A stretch of 8,880 bases of DNA from an uncultured bacterium (GTDB lineage Bacteria; Bacillota; Clostridia; Lachnospirales; Lachnospiraceae). The notes under the pieces were generated by a model. The model made no database searches and was not told where the DNA came from. It saw only the letters and a list, made by a program, of their open reading frames with translations. This document shows, in pieces, positions 1 through 7,164 of this stretch (position 1 is its first letter; the number at the start of each line of letters is the position of its first letter). The position numbers and the translations under genes were made by a program. The stretch is taken from positions 1 through 8,880 of the forward strand of contig CAJMMH010000103.1 in assembly GCA_905214365.1 (NCBI GenBank), given 5' to 3'.

Positions 1-597
1 AGTCGGTGAATCCCCGTTCAATGTCACAAGTTCGCCGTTCTGTTCATAAGTTCCGCTGGAATTTTCATAATTATAGCAGATCACGGGAATGGTCAATGCT
101 CCCGTTTTCCATCCGATGCCGATCTTTTTTTCACCGGCTCTTTTCACCTCAGCAGAAACTATTTCCGAAGTCAGTGGATCCAACACCGAAACGTCTATCG
201 TTTCCGGCACGTTTTCCCCCTCCATCCGTTCCTTCTGAACAATAATCGGACTGCTTCTGTCGGCTTCCTTCTCCGTTTTCTGGCTGCTTTCCGCATATTG
301 ATAACTTTTTCCGTCCCATATCAGTTCCGGTTCCGGAATATGTGCTTCTTCTTTGCTTCTCCCGCTCCTGTTTAACAAAATCCGTTCTGTCAGCGCTTCA
401 GCCTGATAGGTGACGTTCTGAAGTGTCCAGATCTCATTCTGCCAGATCACCTGATCCGGATACGACCAGTGCTCATCCGGCGTATCAGCCAGATACGTAT
501 AGTTTTCTGTCCGGATCTGCGCTTCCTGCCCCGCAGTTGTCTGCCCGGCCGCCGCAAACAGCCAGGCAGACAGCATCAGAGCCCTTTGTCCCGTCAT
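1..597 (-). CDS. Exported protein of unknown function, 3' part missing (runs off left edge)
   Basis: An open frame of 199 codons runs from an ATG at 597 to the window edge without a stop. The start overlaps the stop of the upstream surface protein as ATGA, which implies translational coupling. An alternative ATG seven codons later (576) has an AAAGGG about five bases upstream and may be the real start. The N-terminus reads MTGQRALMLSAWLFAAAGQT, a short signal peptide likely cleaved between residues 18 and 24. The mature part is hydrophilic and has no membrane segment in the visible portion. It contains Trp/Tyr-rich stretches such as QVIWQNEIWTLQNVTYQ near residue 50 and ELIWDGKSYQY near 91, which look like beta-strands and may be weak repeats. 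I do not recognise the family. Its position suggests that it works with the Cna-B surface protein at the cell surface. The gene is real with good confidence; its role is unknown. Confidence 0.8.
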   Translation of the reverse strand, partial: MTGQRALMLSAWLFAAAGQTTAGQEAQIRTENYTYLADTPDEHWSYPDQVIWQNEIWTLQNVTYQAEALTERILLNRSGRSKEEAHIPEPELIWDGKSYQYAESSQKTEKEADRSSPIIVQKERMEGENVPETIDVSVLDPLTSEIVSAEVKRAGEKKIGIGWKTGALTIPVICYNYENSSGTYEQNGELVTLNGDSPT

Positions 598-3500
598 CCG
601 CGTTTTCTGCGCAGCATCCACAGCGCAGCCGCTGCAAGAAGCGTAAATATCCCGCTTCCGATCAGCAGCGTTCCGGTATACCCGCTGAAATCTTCAATGC
701 CAAGAATCTTCGGTTCCGTTGTCTTTCCTGCTTCGGTGGATGGTTCGGTTCCGGGCGCTTCCGGCTTGGTCGGCATCTCCGGTCCGGTCGGCTCTGTTTC
801 AGCCGGTTCTATTGATTCCGTCTCATCTGGTTCGGTCGGTACGATCTCTCCATGATCCTGGCGGTCCTTCATCTCCACACGGATCAGCTCTCCTGTCTCC
901 GGAACAGAAAACATCACCTGCTCCGCCAGTTCATAGCCATCCGGCGCCTGAATTTCCACAAGCGTATAGCCGTCGCCCGGTTCCAGATAATCAATCCGGT
1001 ACGGCGTCCCGTCTGTTACCCATTCTGCGACAAGCTCGCCCTGCGGATTCAGAATCTGGAGCTTTGCTCCCTCCAGCTCCTCGCCGGTTGTCAGATCCGT
1101 TTTGGAAATTTCCACCTTTGTATAATCATCCTTCATTTCTACACGACGAATTTCCCCGGTTTCCTCCACGGTAAATAAAACGTCTTCCGCGCGCACATAT
1201 CCCTGCTTGGTCGGTGCCTGAATTTCACGCAGCGTATATGTTCCGGATGGAAGACGATCCACACGATGCGGCGTGCCGTCCGTCACCCATTCACTCACCA
1301 ACTCTCCATCCTGGTTCCAGATCTGCAGCCTTGCGCCGGAAATTTCCTCTCCGCTTGTAATATCAGTCTTGGAAAATTCTGTGCGGACCGGTTCATCTTT
1401 TACCGGTACCGTAAGAACAGCATCACCGCTTACCGTATATCCGCGCGCGCACGGATAGATTTCCTCTCCATCCTGATAGGTTCCTCCGTTTTCCCGGATC
1501 TCTACGATAACATCTTTGCCCTTCTGGTAACCTGCCGGCGCGCTGGTTTCCCGGATTCGATAGGTTCCTGCCGCCAACGGCTGCCAGGTTCTGAGCCATC
1601 CTTCCCCGTTTGTCAGGAAACGATCTGTCTTATACTCTTTGACTCCATCCCATCCGATCTGCGTGACAGGCGTTCCGTCCTTCTTCAGAATCTGAAATTC
1701 CGTATTCGCCTGAAGAATCCGTTCCCCGGTCTTTGCGTCCAGTTTTTCAATCTGCAGATATGCTTTAGCCGGCCAGTTAATCACTGGGATTTCCATTGCC
1801 TCTTTGGGAAGATAATCAATCTCATGGAGATCAAATTCCTGTCCGTTCTCATCGGTTGTCAGTACCGTCGGCACCTGAATCAGAAATGGCATTCCTGCCT
1901 GAAATCCGTCCGCAGGCGTCGATTCCACAATCAGGTACATTCCATATACCAACGGAATCGTTTTGATTTTTCCATGACGGTCCGTAAACAGCTCAGTTTC
2001 TCCATGTTCGCCGATCACCGTCTCACAGCCCTCCAGCTTCATTGCCTCCAGATCCCACACGCCGTTTTTCTGCGGCAGCTCATAGCAGCTATCCACACCA
2101 TTTGCCTCGCACAGCTTTTTCGCGGAATAGAACCGGAATCCAACTCCGGAAAGCTCCTCTGCCGGTTCTGTATGCGCATCCGAAATCTTGTGCAGGATCA
2201 CGCGCTGACGAATGACGTCGTCCGAAACCGTTCCCGCAAATACATAGACCATCTTCTGCTCTGCCTTATCCGGATTGTAAACGGCAGAAATTTCCAGATG
2301 CAGTTCTGTATCCCGGACGTACCCTGCCGGCGCTTTTGTCTCAGTCAGCTCATATGTACCAAAATACAGCGGGTTTCCTTTGCTGTCGCGATCAACAGAG
2401 GCTCTTCCCTCCGCATCGGTGACTAACTCGGCAACAAGGTCTCCCTTCCGGTACAGCATTCCGGTCATCCCATCCGGATGCACAATGTCCGCAGCCGCTT
2501 TCAGCGCAAAAACAGCGCCTGCAAGCGATGCCTCTCCCTGCGGTATTTTTCCGGTCTGCGCGTCCTGCTTCTCAATGGATATCATAATGTGCTGCACCTC
2601 TTCCCGGATGACCGGAAGCACCACCTCTTTATCGGTTCCTCCAGTCTGATACGGACCGTAAACCGTTGGATCCAGACAGTAACCATCCGGCGCCTTTGTC
2701 TCCCTGACCCAATAGATTCCCCACGGCACGTTTGCTTCTCCCGCGCCGCGCACAACCTCAATCCTCGCCGCCTCCTTCGTACAGGCCGCGTCCCTGTAAA
2801 CCGTATATACAGCTCCATTTAAAGCAGCATCCGTTTCCGCGTCAACCTTTTTCAATGAAATTTTTCCGGATACCGGACGATTCGGTTTTGCTGTCACCTC
2901 TGTCACCGACTCGCCTTTTCCTACCGCACAGTTTTCATATATCGTATCATCCAGCAGATAACCGTCCGGCGCTTTCAATTCTTTTATAAAGTAGTTTCCA
3001 GCCGCAAGCTTTCCGGATACCGCTTTTCCGTCAGTTCCTGTCGTAAGCAAAGCAGCCGCTGTGTTTCTTGTCTCCCAGGATGCGGACTCCGCTTCTTTTC
3101 TGGAACAGAAAACGCCAAATACCGCTCCCGCAAGCGGATGCAGCTTTCCGTCCCTTCCGGTTCCTTCTTTATAAATGATAATCGTTCCTTCTTCCGGCGT
3201 ATTGTCCGCCGTCCATACAAACTCCGCTCCCTTTTGGGAAAGTGTAAAATCCTTCATCCAGTTCCCGCTGTATCCAGCAGGATTCTTCGTCTCTGCCACA
3301 CGGAATTTTCCCTTATTATCTGTCGTGTAATACAGCATTCCATCTGTAATTTTCTGATTCGTTGCTCCGCACACCCATTCTCCCGGCTGATAAATGCCGT
3401 TTTTTGTTTCCTTCAGCATACCGGCCTGCACATACGCGCCCTTCTTTTCGCTCCATTCTGACAGAGCAAATTTTGCGCCGGTCAGCAGCCCGCCGGTTTC

Positions 3501-5114
3501 TGAATCCTGCTTTTTTACTGTAACTGACGCAGACCACTCTTCTTCCTTCAGGACAATTGCAACTGTCTGTGAGGCTTCTGCTGAGATCGTAATCACAATC
3601 GCCGGATTTGCTTCAAAGCCAGCCGGCGCCCGTTCCTCCCTGCAGTAATAGGTTCCCTCGTCCAGCTCCAGCGTAATCTCCGTATCCGCCGCTGTTGTAA
3701 ATTCCGTTACCTTATCCGTACACTGCGCGTCCCGGTACAGACCGTACACGCCGCCCCCGATTGCCGCTTCCTTCGTATGAACCGCGTCTTTCCGGAAGCT
3801 CACCGTTCCTTTTTTCACCGGTGTCACCGGTTCAAGCAGGTAGCGTACCGTAGTTCCGCTTTTTCCGGTCGCCAGATTATTGACGCTGACTCCGGCCTCT
3901 GTATTCAGTGCGTCAATCCGGAATACCGGCTGATACTCTCCGGAATATCCGGCTGCGCCGAGATTTACATCCGTTCCGAGAGAAAATGCGTCCATCCATA
4001 CATTCGGTCCGCCGTAAAAACGGTTCGTTCCATCCAGAATCGCTCTGGACACGCCGTAACGCGCCACCAGAATCTCCTTCACCTTTGCAATCGTTGCCTG
4101 CTCAATTCCGATTCCATTTGTCTCCGGATCAATCCCCTCATCCTGTCTTGCAAAACAACCAAGTGAAACTGCCGCGTGTCCGCTGCTCTGTCCCGGCTCA
4201 ATAAAAATCATAATGGAACCCGGAACTGCCGCAGCTCCCGGCGTATCCTGAATAGATACATTTTTTGCTGTCAGGCAATAGGTCATGCTGCCGCCACTTC
4301 CGGAGAAAACAACCGTGTCCCCCACATTCATCGAACTGCACAGATCATCCCAGCCCTTTGTCGTCAGCGGCACGTTGCCGGAAATTCCAAGCGTCCGAAA
4401 CGCGGCAAATACCAGTCCGCTGCAGTCATAATAATCCGGCCCAAGCCGATCCTCCTGACTGTATCCCGCTCCCAGGCAGACAAGCAGTGTCTGAATCAGC
4501 GCTGCTGCCTCTACCGTATTGGAAGAACGCACCGTTCCATTCTGATACAGCCTCGGCTGCCAGGATGGTATTTCCTGCTCACTTGCCAGCTCATCGCCCT
4601 CTGCCCAGATTGAATCCGGCATATAAATTGAACCCAGATCAAAAATGCCTGCGTCGTCCGTATCGCGCTCTGTATTATCAGATTCATCCGGTTTCTTATC
4701 ATCCGCAGCTGGACTATATTCCTGATTCGATTCCTTTTCCGGACAGTCTTCGGTCTGCCCACTGTCCTCCGCATCCCCATTCTTTTCTCCAAACGCATCC
4801 TCGCTCATTTCTCCGGAAGAACCCTCCGCATCAGAACGCATTTCTTCCTCATCTGCTCCGGTATCTGTTCCAACAACCTGCCCGGATTCATCTTCATCTC
4901 TGCCTGCGTCGTCCGCGGGTTCCAGGCCGGATCTGATCTCATCCGCGGGTTCTGTTTCGTTTTCTATTTCTCTGTGCTGTGTTGTTTCTGCCTGCAGTCC
5001 AGGCAATTCCTCCGATGCGTAAACGGGATAGCCGCCGACAGACTGCAGCAGCATTCCCAATGCCGCCGCAAAACCTGTCAGCTTTTTCCGTACTGATTCT
5101 TTTCTGAGTTTCAT
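594..5114 (-). CDS. Giant surface protein: NlpC/P60-like domain plus about nine Cna-B (SpaA-type) repeats, C-terminal membrane anchor
   Basis: This is a 1506-residue exported protein. Residues 1-33 form a signal peptide (basic start, hydrophobic core, VYA-SEE cleavage). Residues 34-185 are very acidic and probably disordered. Residues 197-350 resemble an NlpC/P60 papain-fold cell-wall hydrolase: Cys231 lies in YDCSGLVFAAFR and His313 in SSGHAAVSLG, the expected nucleophile and base. The third catalytic residue is not obvious. From about 436 to 1416 come about nine Cna-B/SpaA repeats, starting near 436, 528, 643, 750, 843, 970, 1118, 1243 and 1331. Each has an early Lys (KKQD, KKVD, SKTD) and an E-box of the ETKAPDGY type, so Lys-Asn/Asp isopeptide bonds are likely. 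Residues 1418-1468 form a Pro/Thr/Glu stalk. Residues 1479-1500 are a membrane helix followed by RRKRG. No LPXTG is present, so membrane anchoring is more likely than sortase linkage. The start has GGAGGA ten bases upstream. The product could be an adhesin or stalk, or a wall-remodelling factor of a conjugative element. Confidence 0.9.
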   Translation of the reverse strand: MKLRKESVRKKLTGFAAALGMLLQSVGGYPVYASEELPGLQAETTQHREIENETEPADEIRSGLEPADDAGRDEDESGQVVGTDTGADEEEMRSDAEGSSGEMSEDAFGEKNGDAEDSGQTEDCPEKESNQEYSPAADDKKPDESDNTERDTDDAGIFDLGSIYMPDSIWAEGDELASEQEIPSWQPRLYQNGTVRSSNTVEAAALIQTLLVCLGAGYSQEDRLGPDYYDCSGLVFAAFRTLGISGNVPLTTKGWDDLCSSMNVGDTVVFSGSGGSMTYCLTAKNVSIQDTPGAAAVPGSIMIFIEPGQSSGHAAVSLGCFARQDEGIDPETNGIGIEQATIAKVKEILVARYGVSRAILDGTNRFYGGPNVWMDAFSLGTDVNLGAAGYSGEYQPVFRIDALNTEAGVSVNNLATGKSGTTVRYLLEPVTPVKKGTVSFRKDAVHTKEAAIGGGVYGLYRDAQCTDKVTEFTTAADTEITLELDEGTYYCREERAPAGFEANPAIVITISAEASQTVAIVLKEEEWSASVTVKKQDSETGGLLTGAKFALSEWSEKKGAYVQAGMLKETKNGIYQPGEWVCGATNQKITDGMLYYTTDNKGKFRVAETKNPAGYSGNWMKDFTLSQKGAEFVWTADNTPEEGTIIIYKEGTGRDGKLHPLAGAVFGVFCSRKEAESASWETRNTAAALLTTGTDGKAVSGKLAAGNYFIKELKAPDGYLLDDTIYENCAVGKGESVTEVTAKPNRPVSGKISLKKVDAETDAALNGAVYTVYRDAACTKEAARIEVVRGAGEANVPWGIYWVRETKAPDGYCLDPTVYGPYQTGGTDKEVVLPVIREEVQHIMISIEKQDAQTGKIPQGEASLAGAVFALKAAADIVHPDGMTGMLYRKGDLVAELVTDAEGRASVDRDSKGNPLYFGTYELTETKAPAGYVRDTELHLEISAVYNPDKAEQKMVYVFAGTVSDDVIRQRVILHKISDAHTEPAEELSGVGFRFYSAKKLCEANGVDSCYELPQKNGVWDLEAMKLEGCETVIGEHGETELFTDRHGKIKTIPLVYGMYLIVESTPADGFQAGMPFLIQVPTVLTTDENGQEFDLHEIDYLPKEAMEIPVINWPAKAYLQIEKLDAKTGERILQANTEFQILKKDGTPVTQIGWDGVKEYKTDRFLTNGEGWLRTWQPLAAGTYRIRETSAPAGYQKGKDVIVEIRENGGTYQDGEEIYPCARGYTVSGDAVLTVPVKDEPVRTEFSKTDITSGEEISGARLQIWNQDGELVSEWVTDGTPHRVDRLPSGTYTLREIQAPTKQGYVRAEDVLFTVEETGEIRRVEMKDDYTKVEISKTDLTTGEELEGAKLQILNPQGELVAEWVTDGTPYRIDYLEPGDGYTLVEIQAPDGYELAEQVMFSVPETGELIRVEMKDRQDHGEIVPTEPDETESIEPAETEPTGPEMPTKPEAPGTEPSTEAGKTTEPKILGIEDFSGYTGTLLIGSGIFTLLAAAALWMLRRKRG
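867..1388 (-). repeat. Tandem pair of near-duplicate Cna-B repeats
   Basis: The last two Cna-B units of the surface protein (residues about 1243-1328 and 1331-1416) are much closer to each other than to the other seven. Both contain KTD-T-GEE, GELV-EWVTDGTP, EIQAP and RVEMKD at matching positions. The main difference is a small indel around the E-box (QAPTKQGY against QAPDGY). This points to a fairly recent internal duplication next to the stalk and membrane anchor. Confidence 0.8.
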
Positions 5115-5379
5115 GCGTCTCTATCCTCCGCTTCCAGAGCCTTTTTCAAACACGCTCCAGTCTGTCCGTTCGCTGCTGTTCATGCCCGTCCAAACAGCGG
5201 CTTCCAATCCCTGCTTTTCTTGGCGACCGTCTGAACCGCCCCTTCGTCCTTTGCGGAGGCCCTCTCCAATGGCACACAGACATCCTCTTCCCCTCCTTCT
5301 CCCGTTTCTTTTCTTCCCTTAATTCTTTCACGTACTCCCACAAGCCTGCTGCAGCAGACTTTGCTGGACTTCGTCTTTT
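5115..5379 (-). other. Gap between the small membrane peptide and the giant surface protein; no secure gene
   Basis: About 265 bases carry only short, overlapping and mutually inconsistent minus-strand frames, rich in Arg and Lys. Directly after the TAA of the 42-residue peptide, the same frame stays open to 5146. It begins with a protein-like charged helix (LWEYVKELREEKKREKE) and then turns Arg/Pro-rich and less convincing. A second frame from about 5290 looks more protein-like (VPLERASAKDEGAVQTVAKK) until a TGA at 5180. That frame next stops at 5111-5113, overlapping the surface-protein ATG. This could be a decayed small gene or simply a leader region. No terminator hairpin was seen, so transcription from the promoter at 5564-5592 may continue into the surface protein. 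Confidence 0.4.
5124..5129 (-). promoter_or_regulatory. Ribosome binding site of the giant surface protein
   Basis: GGAGGA on the minus strand lies ten bases before the ATG at 5114. It supports this start, which also gives an intact signal peptide directly from residue 1. Confidence 0.7.
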
Positions 5380-5508
5380 TTACCCTGCTTCTGCCTTCTT
5401 CTTTCCCGATTCGATTGTCCGTTCCATTTGCTGATCCGCGAATGCAGCCGCCCGGCACATCCCAAATGTCCAGAGCAGCACACCTGCTGTGATTCCGATT
5501 GCAAGCAT
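5380..5508 (-). CDS. Small (42-residue) single-span membrane peptide
   Basis: This short frame starts at an ATG preceded by GGGGGAG with about five bases of spacing, a strong ribosome binding site. The product begins MLAIGITAGVLLWTFGMCRA, one hydrophobic segment from about residue 2 to 24. A short charged tail rich in Glu and Lys follows and ends in KKKAEAG. It would sit in the membrane as a single-pass peptide. It is the first frame after an extended -10 promoter and an upstream terminator, so it opens the unit that leads to the giant surface protein. No family is recognised. Support comes from the ribosome site, the hydrophobic core and the promoter position, but the length is short enough for chance to remain possible. 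The in-frame continuation beyond the TAA hints that the original gene may have been longer. Confidence 0.55.
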   Translation of the reverse strand: MLAIGITAGVLLWTFGMCRAAAFADQQMERTIESGKKKAEAG

Positions 5509-5563
5509 TGTCTCTCCCCCTTTCGACTTTCCTGCACAAAATCCGAAATAAATTTACAGAAAA

Positions 5564-5592
5564 AACATATCATCCTCTGTCAGTTTTCACAA
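5564..5592 (-). promoter_or_regulatory. Putative sigma-A promoter with extended -10
   Basis: On the minus strand, TTGTGA (-35, 5592-5587) is followed after 17 bases by TATGTT (-10, 5569-5564), with TG one base upstream of the -10 (TGA-TATGTT). It lies just downstream of the terminator of the metallo-hydrolase gene and about 55 bases before the start of the 42-residue peptide. It probably drives that peptide and the large surface-protein unit. Each hexamer matches 4 of 6 consensus bases. Confidence 0.5.
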
Positions 5593-5627
5593 GGAAAAGC
5601 AATCTTCCTGATTCTTCCGCAACAGAC

Positions 5628-5660
5628 AAAAAACGACCGGAAACCTGTCGTTTCCAGTCG
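5628..5660 (-). terminator. Rho-independent terminator after the metallo-hydrolase gene
   Basis: The minus strand reads CGACTGGAAAC, loop GACAG, GTTTCCGGTCG, then six T. That is an 11-bp stem with one G-T pair, a five-base loop (5645-5649) and a T run at 5633-5628. It begins about 60 bases after the stop at 5722. On the plus strand the hairpin is followed by CTTTTT, so it could work in both directions. Confidence 0.85.
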
Positions 5661-5721
5661 CTTTTTCATCTTTTTTATTTAATTTTATCACTTTTTGTTT
5701 TTCAGTTCTTACTGAACCTGA

Positions 5722-7074
5722 TTACCAACACTTCTTGCACTTTCCATAGCCCTGTGCGATCGCTTCTGATTCGCTTACCTGCCACGAAGTTGCCGGATTC
5801 ATGTTTCCGCAGTTATTTCTGCTGTGATACTTGGAACCTGTTCTTGACAGCCATACCATGTTTCCGGACGGAGCTGCCGGCTGTGTCTGTGCAGCCTGAG
5901 CTGCGGCCTGTACCGCTGCTGCTTCCGCCGCTGCCTGCGCTGCCGCCTCTGCCGCTCTTGATTCCTCTGCTGCTCTCGACTCAGCCGCCTTTTCCGCAGC
6001 CGCTGCCTGCTCCTGCATCGTCTTCCATCCTGCCGCATCCATCAGATAGTCTGATGCAACATAAGCAGTAAGGCCCTGATAGCTGATTGTTGACCAGCCG
6101 CCATCCTCAGCCAGCACATCTACCTTACTTCCGGCATCCAGCTTTCCGATCACGCTGCAGGATGTATTGGGCTGCTCCCGCACATTCAGCGTTGTAGTCG
6201 TATACATGGGCTCCGTATTAGACGGCGTTGTGCTCCAGGAAATCGTCTCTCCGTCTGATACCGCAATGATCGTTCCCTGCTCGTCGGTACGGAATACCTG
6301 TGCCTCAATGGAATCCAGCTTTTCCAGTGTATCCGGATCCGGGTGGCCATACGAATTGTTCTGTCCGCAGGAACGCACCGCGTATTCCGGAAGCACCGCC
6401 TCAATAAAATCCCAACTGGAAGACGTTGCTGAACCATGATGACCAACAGATAATACATCGCAATCCAGATCTGCGCCTGACGCAATCAGATCTGCTTCCT
6501 CTTCTGCCTCCGCGTCTCCGGTAAACAGGAATGACGTCTCTCCATAATCCAAACGAACAACGACTGAATTGTTGTTGGAATCATCGGTGCATTTCTCCGG
6601 CCCAAGCACGGTAAACGTTCCCTCGCCAAATTCATATTGAGAGCCCGGCTGCGGATATTCCACCGTCCTTCCCTGCTTTTCCACTGTATCGTAGAAAGAG
6701 GTATAAAGCTTGGAATCATGTTCATAATCTGGGCCTAGAATCGTATCGGTTTCAAACACATTCAGCGCGCCAATCAGTCCGCTCAGATGATCCGAATCAT
6801 AATGAGACGCAATCATGTAATCGATTTTATCTACGCCTTTTTCCTGCAGATACGCGACAAATTTGGAGGACGCGTCCCGGTTTCCGCCGTCATAAACCAG
6901 CGTTTCATCCCCAGCCTGAGCGAGAATAGCAAGTCCCTGCCCGACATCAATAAAATGTACATTCAGCGGTTCCTTCGGCTGTGTCTGGATATTTTCCTGC
7001 GCCAATACCGGAACAGCTCCTGCAAGTACGGATCCGGCAGCAAGAAATGCCGCCAGCTGTTTCCTGTTTTTCAT
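5722..7074 (-). CDS. Secreted ComEC/Rec2-type metallo-beta-lactamase-fold hydrolase with SH3b and Cys/His C-terminal domains
   Basis: This 450-residue exported protein has a signal peptide at 1-25 (basic MKNRK start, cleavage after VLA). Residues 38-275 match the metallo-beta-lactamase domain at the end of ComEC/Rec2 competence proteins: HFIDVGQGLAI near 40, metal-binding HYDSDH at 91-96, FTGDAEAE at 184-191, SVGHHGS at 209-215 and YGHP with His244. Two metal ions, probably zinc, are expected; in ComEC this domain is thought to degrade one DNA strand. Residues 291-346 are an SH3b domain (TLNVREQPN, WSTISYQGLTAYV) that may bind cell wall. Residues 350-400 form an Ala/Glu-rich coil. Residues 407-450 hold KYH, then C422, then CKKC (446-449), a putative zinc-binding module often attached to secreted Firmicute nucleases and ComEC-like proteins. 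No ComEC membrane channel is present. An AGGAG lies 11 bases before the ATG. The substrate is unproven: DNA is likely, but other phosphodiesters are possible. Confidence 0.88.
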   Translation of the reverse strand: MKNRKQLAAFLAAGSVLAGAVPVLAQENIQTQPKEPLNVHFIDVGQGLAILAQAGDETLVYDGGNRDASSKFVAYLQEKGVDKIDYMIASHYDSDHLSGLIGALNVFETDTILGPDYEHDSKLYTSFYDTVEKQGRTVEYPQPGSQYEFGEGTFTVLGPEKCTDDSNNNSVVVRLDYGETSFLFTGDAEAEEEADLIASGADLDCDVLSVGHHGSATSSSWDFIEAVLPEYAVRSCGQNNSYGHPDPDTLEKLDSIEAQVFRTDEQGTIIAVSDGETISWSTTPSNTEPMYTTTTLNVREQPNTSCSVIGKLDAGSKVDVLAEDGGWSTISYQGLTAYVASDYLMDAAGWKTMQEQAAAAEKAAESRAAEESRAAEAAAQAAAEAAAVQAAAQAAQTQPAAPSGNMVWLSRTGSKYHSRNNCGNMNPATSWQVSESEAIAQGYGKCKKCW

Positions 7075-7096
7075 TTGTATCGTTTCTCCTTTTTTC

Positions 7097-7164
7097 TAAA
7101 ATGTGCTCTCGGAATCTCAACCGCAAAGGCATGTGCATAAGAGATTCCGAGAGTACACATTTTA
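7097..7164 (-). terminator. Long imperfect stem-loop overlapping the bile salt hydrolase stop codon
   Basis: Bases 7106-7118 pair perfectly with 7141-7153 (13 bp), and 7097-7105 pair with 7156-7164 (9 bp), with a two-base bulge (7154-7155) and a 22-base loop. The outer arms are AAAATGTG and CACATTTT. The TAA of the hydrolase (7162-7164) lies inside the arm. It is a likely terminator or attenuator between the hydrolase and the metallo-hydrolase. A long T run does not follow the stem, so it is not a classic intrinsic terminator. A convincing separate promoter for the downstream gene was not found. Confidence 0.55.

Noticed and set aside
594..710. LPXTG sortase signal at the surface-protein C-terminus
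   Set aside because: No LPXTG or close variant occurs before the final membrane helix; the nearest text is KILGIEDFSGYTG.
1266..2426. Long plus-strand frame of 386 codons
   Set aside because: It lies antisense inside the giant surface protein, has no recognisable domain, and its composition is that of a reverse shadow. The other plus-strand frames over 594-5114 are rejected for the same reason.
867..3810. Repeated Cna-B segments as a CRISPR or noncoding repeat array
   Set aside because: The repeats are protein-level, about 85-140 residues long, diverged at DNA level, and lie in one continuous reading frame.
5499..6071. Plus-strand frame of 190 codons with Pro/Leu-rich end
   Set aside because: It is the antisense of the Ala-rich coil of the metallo-hydrolase plus a noncoding gap, and its low-complexity Pro/Leu tract follows from the GC-rich Ala codons on the other strand.
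7097..7164. Inverted repeat as the ends of a small mobile element
   Set aside because: The arms enclose only 22 bases, no flanking target duplication is seen, and one arm includes the stop codon of an intact gene. A terminator or attenuator fits better.
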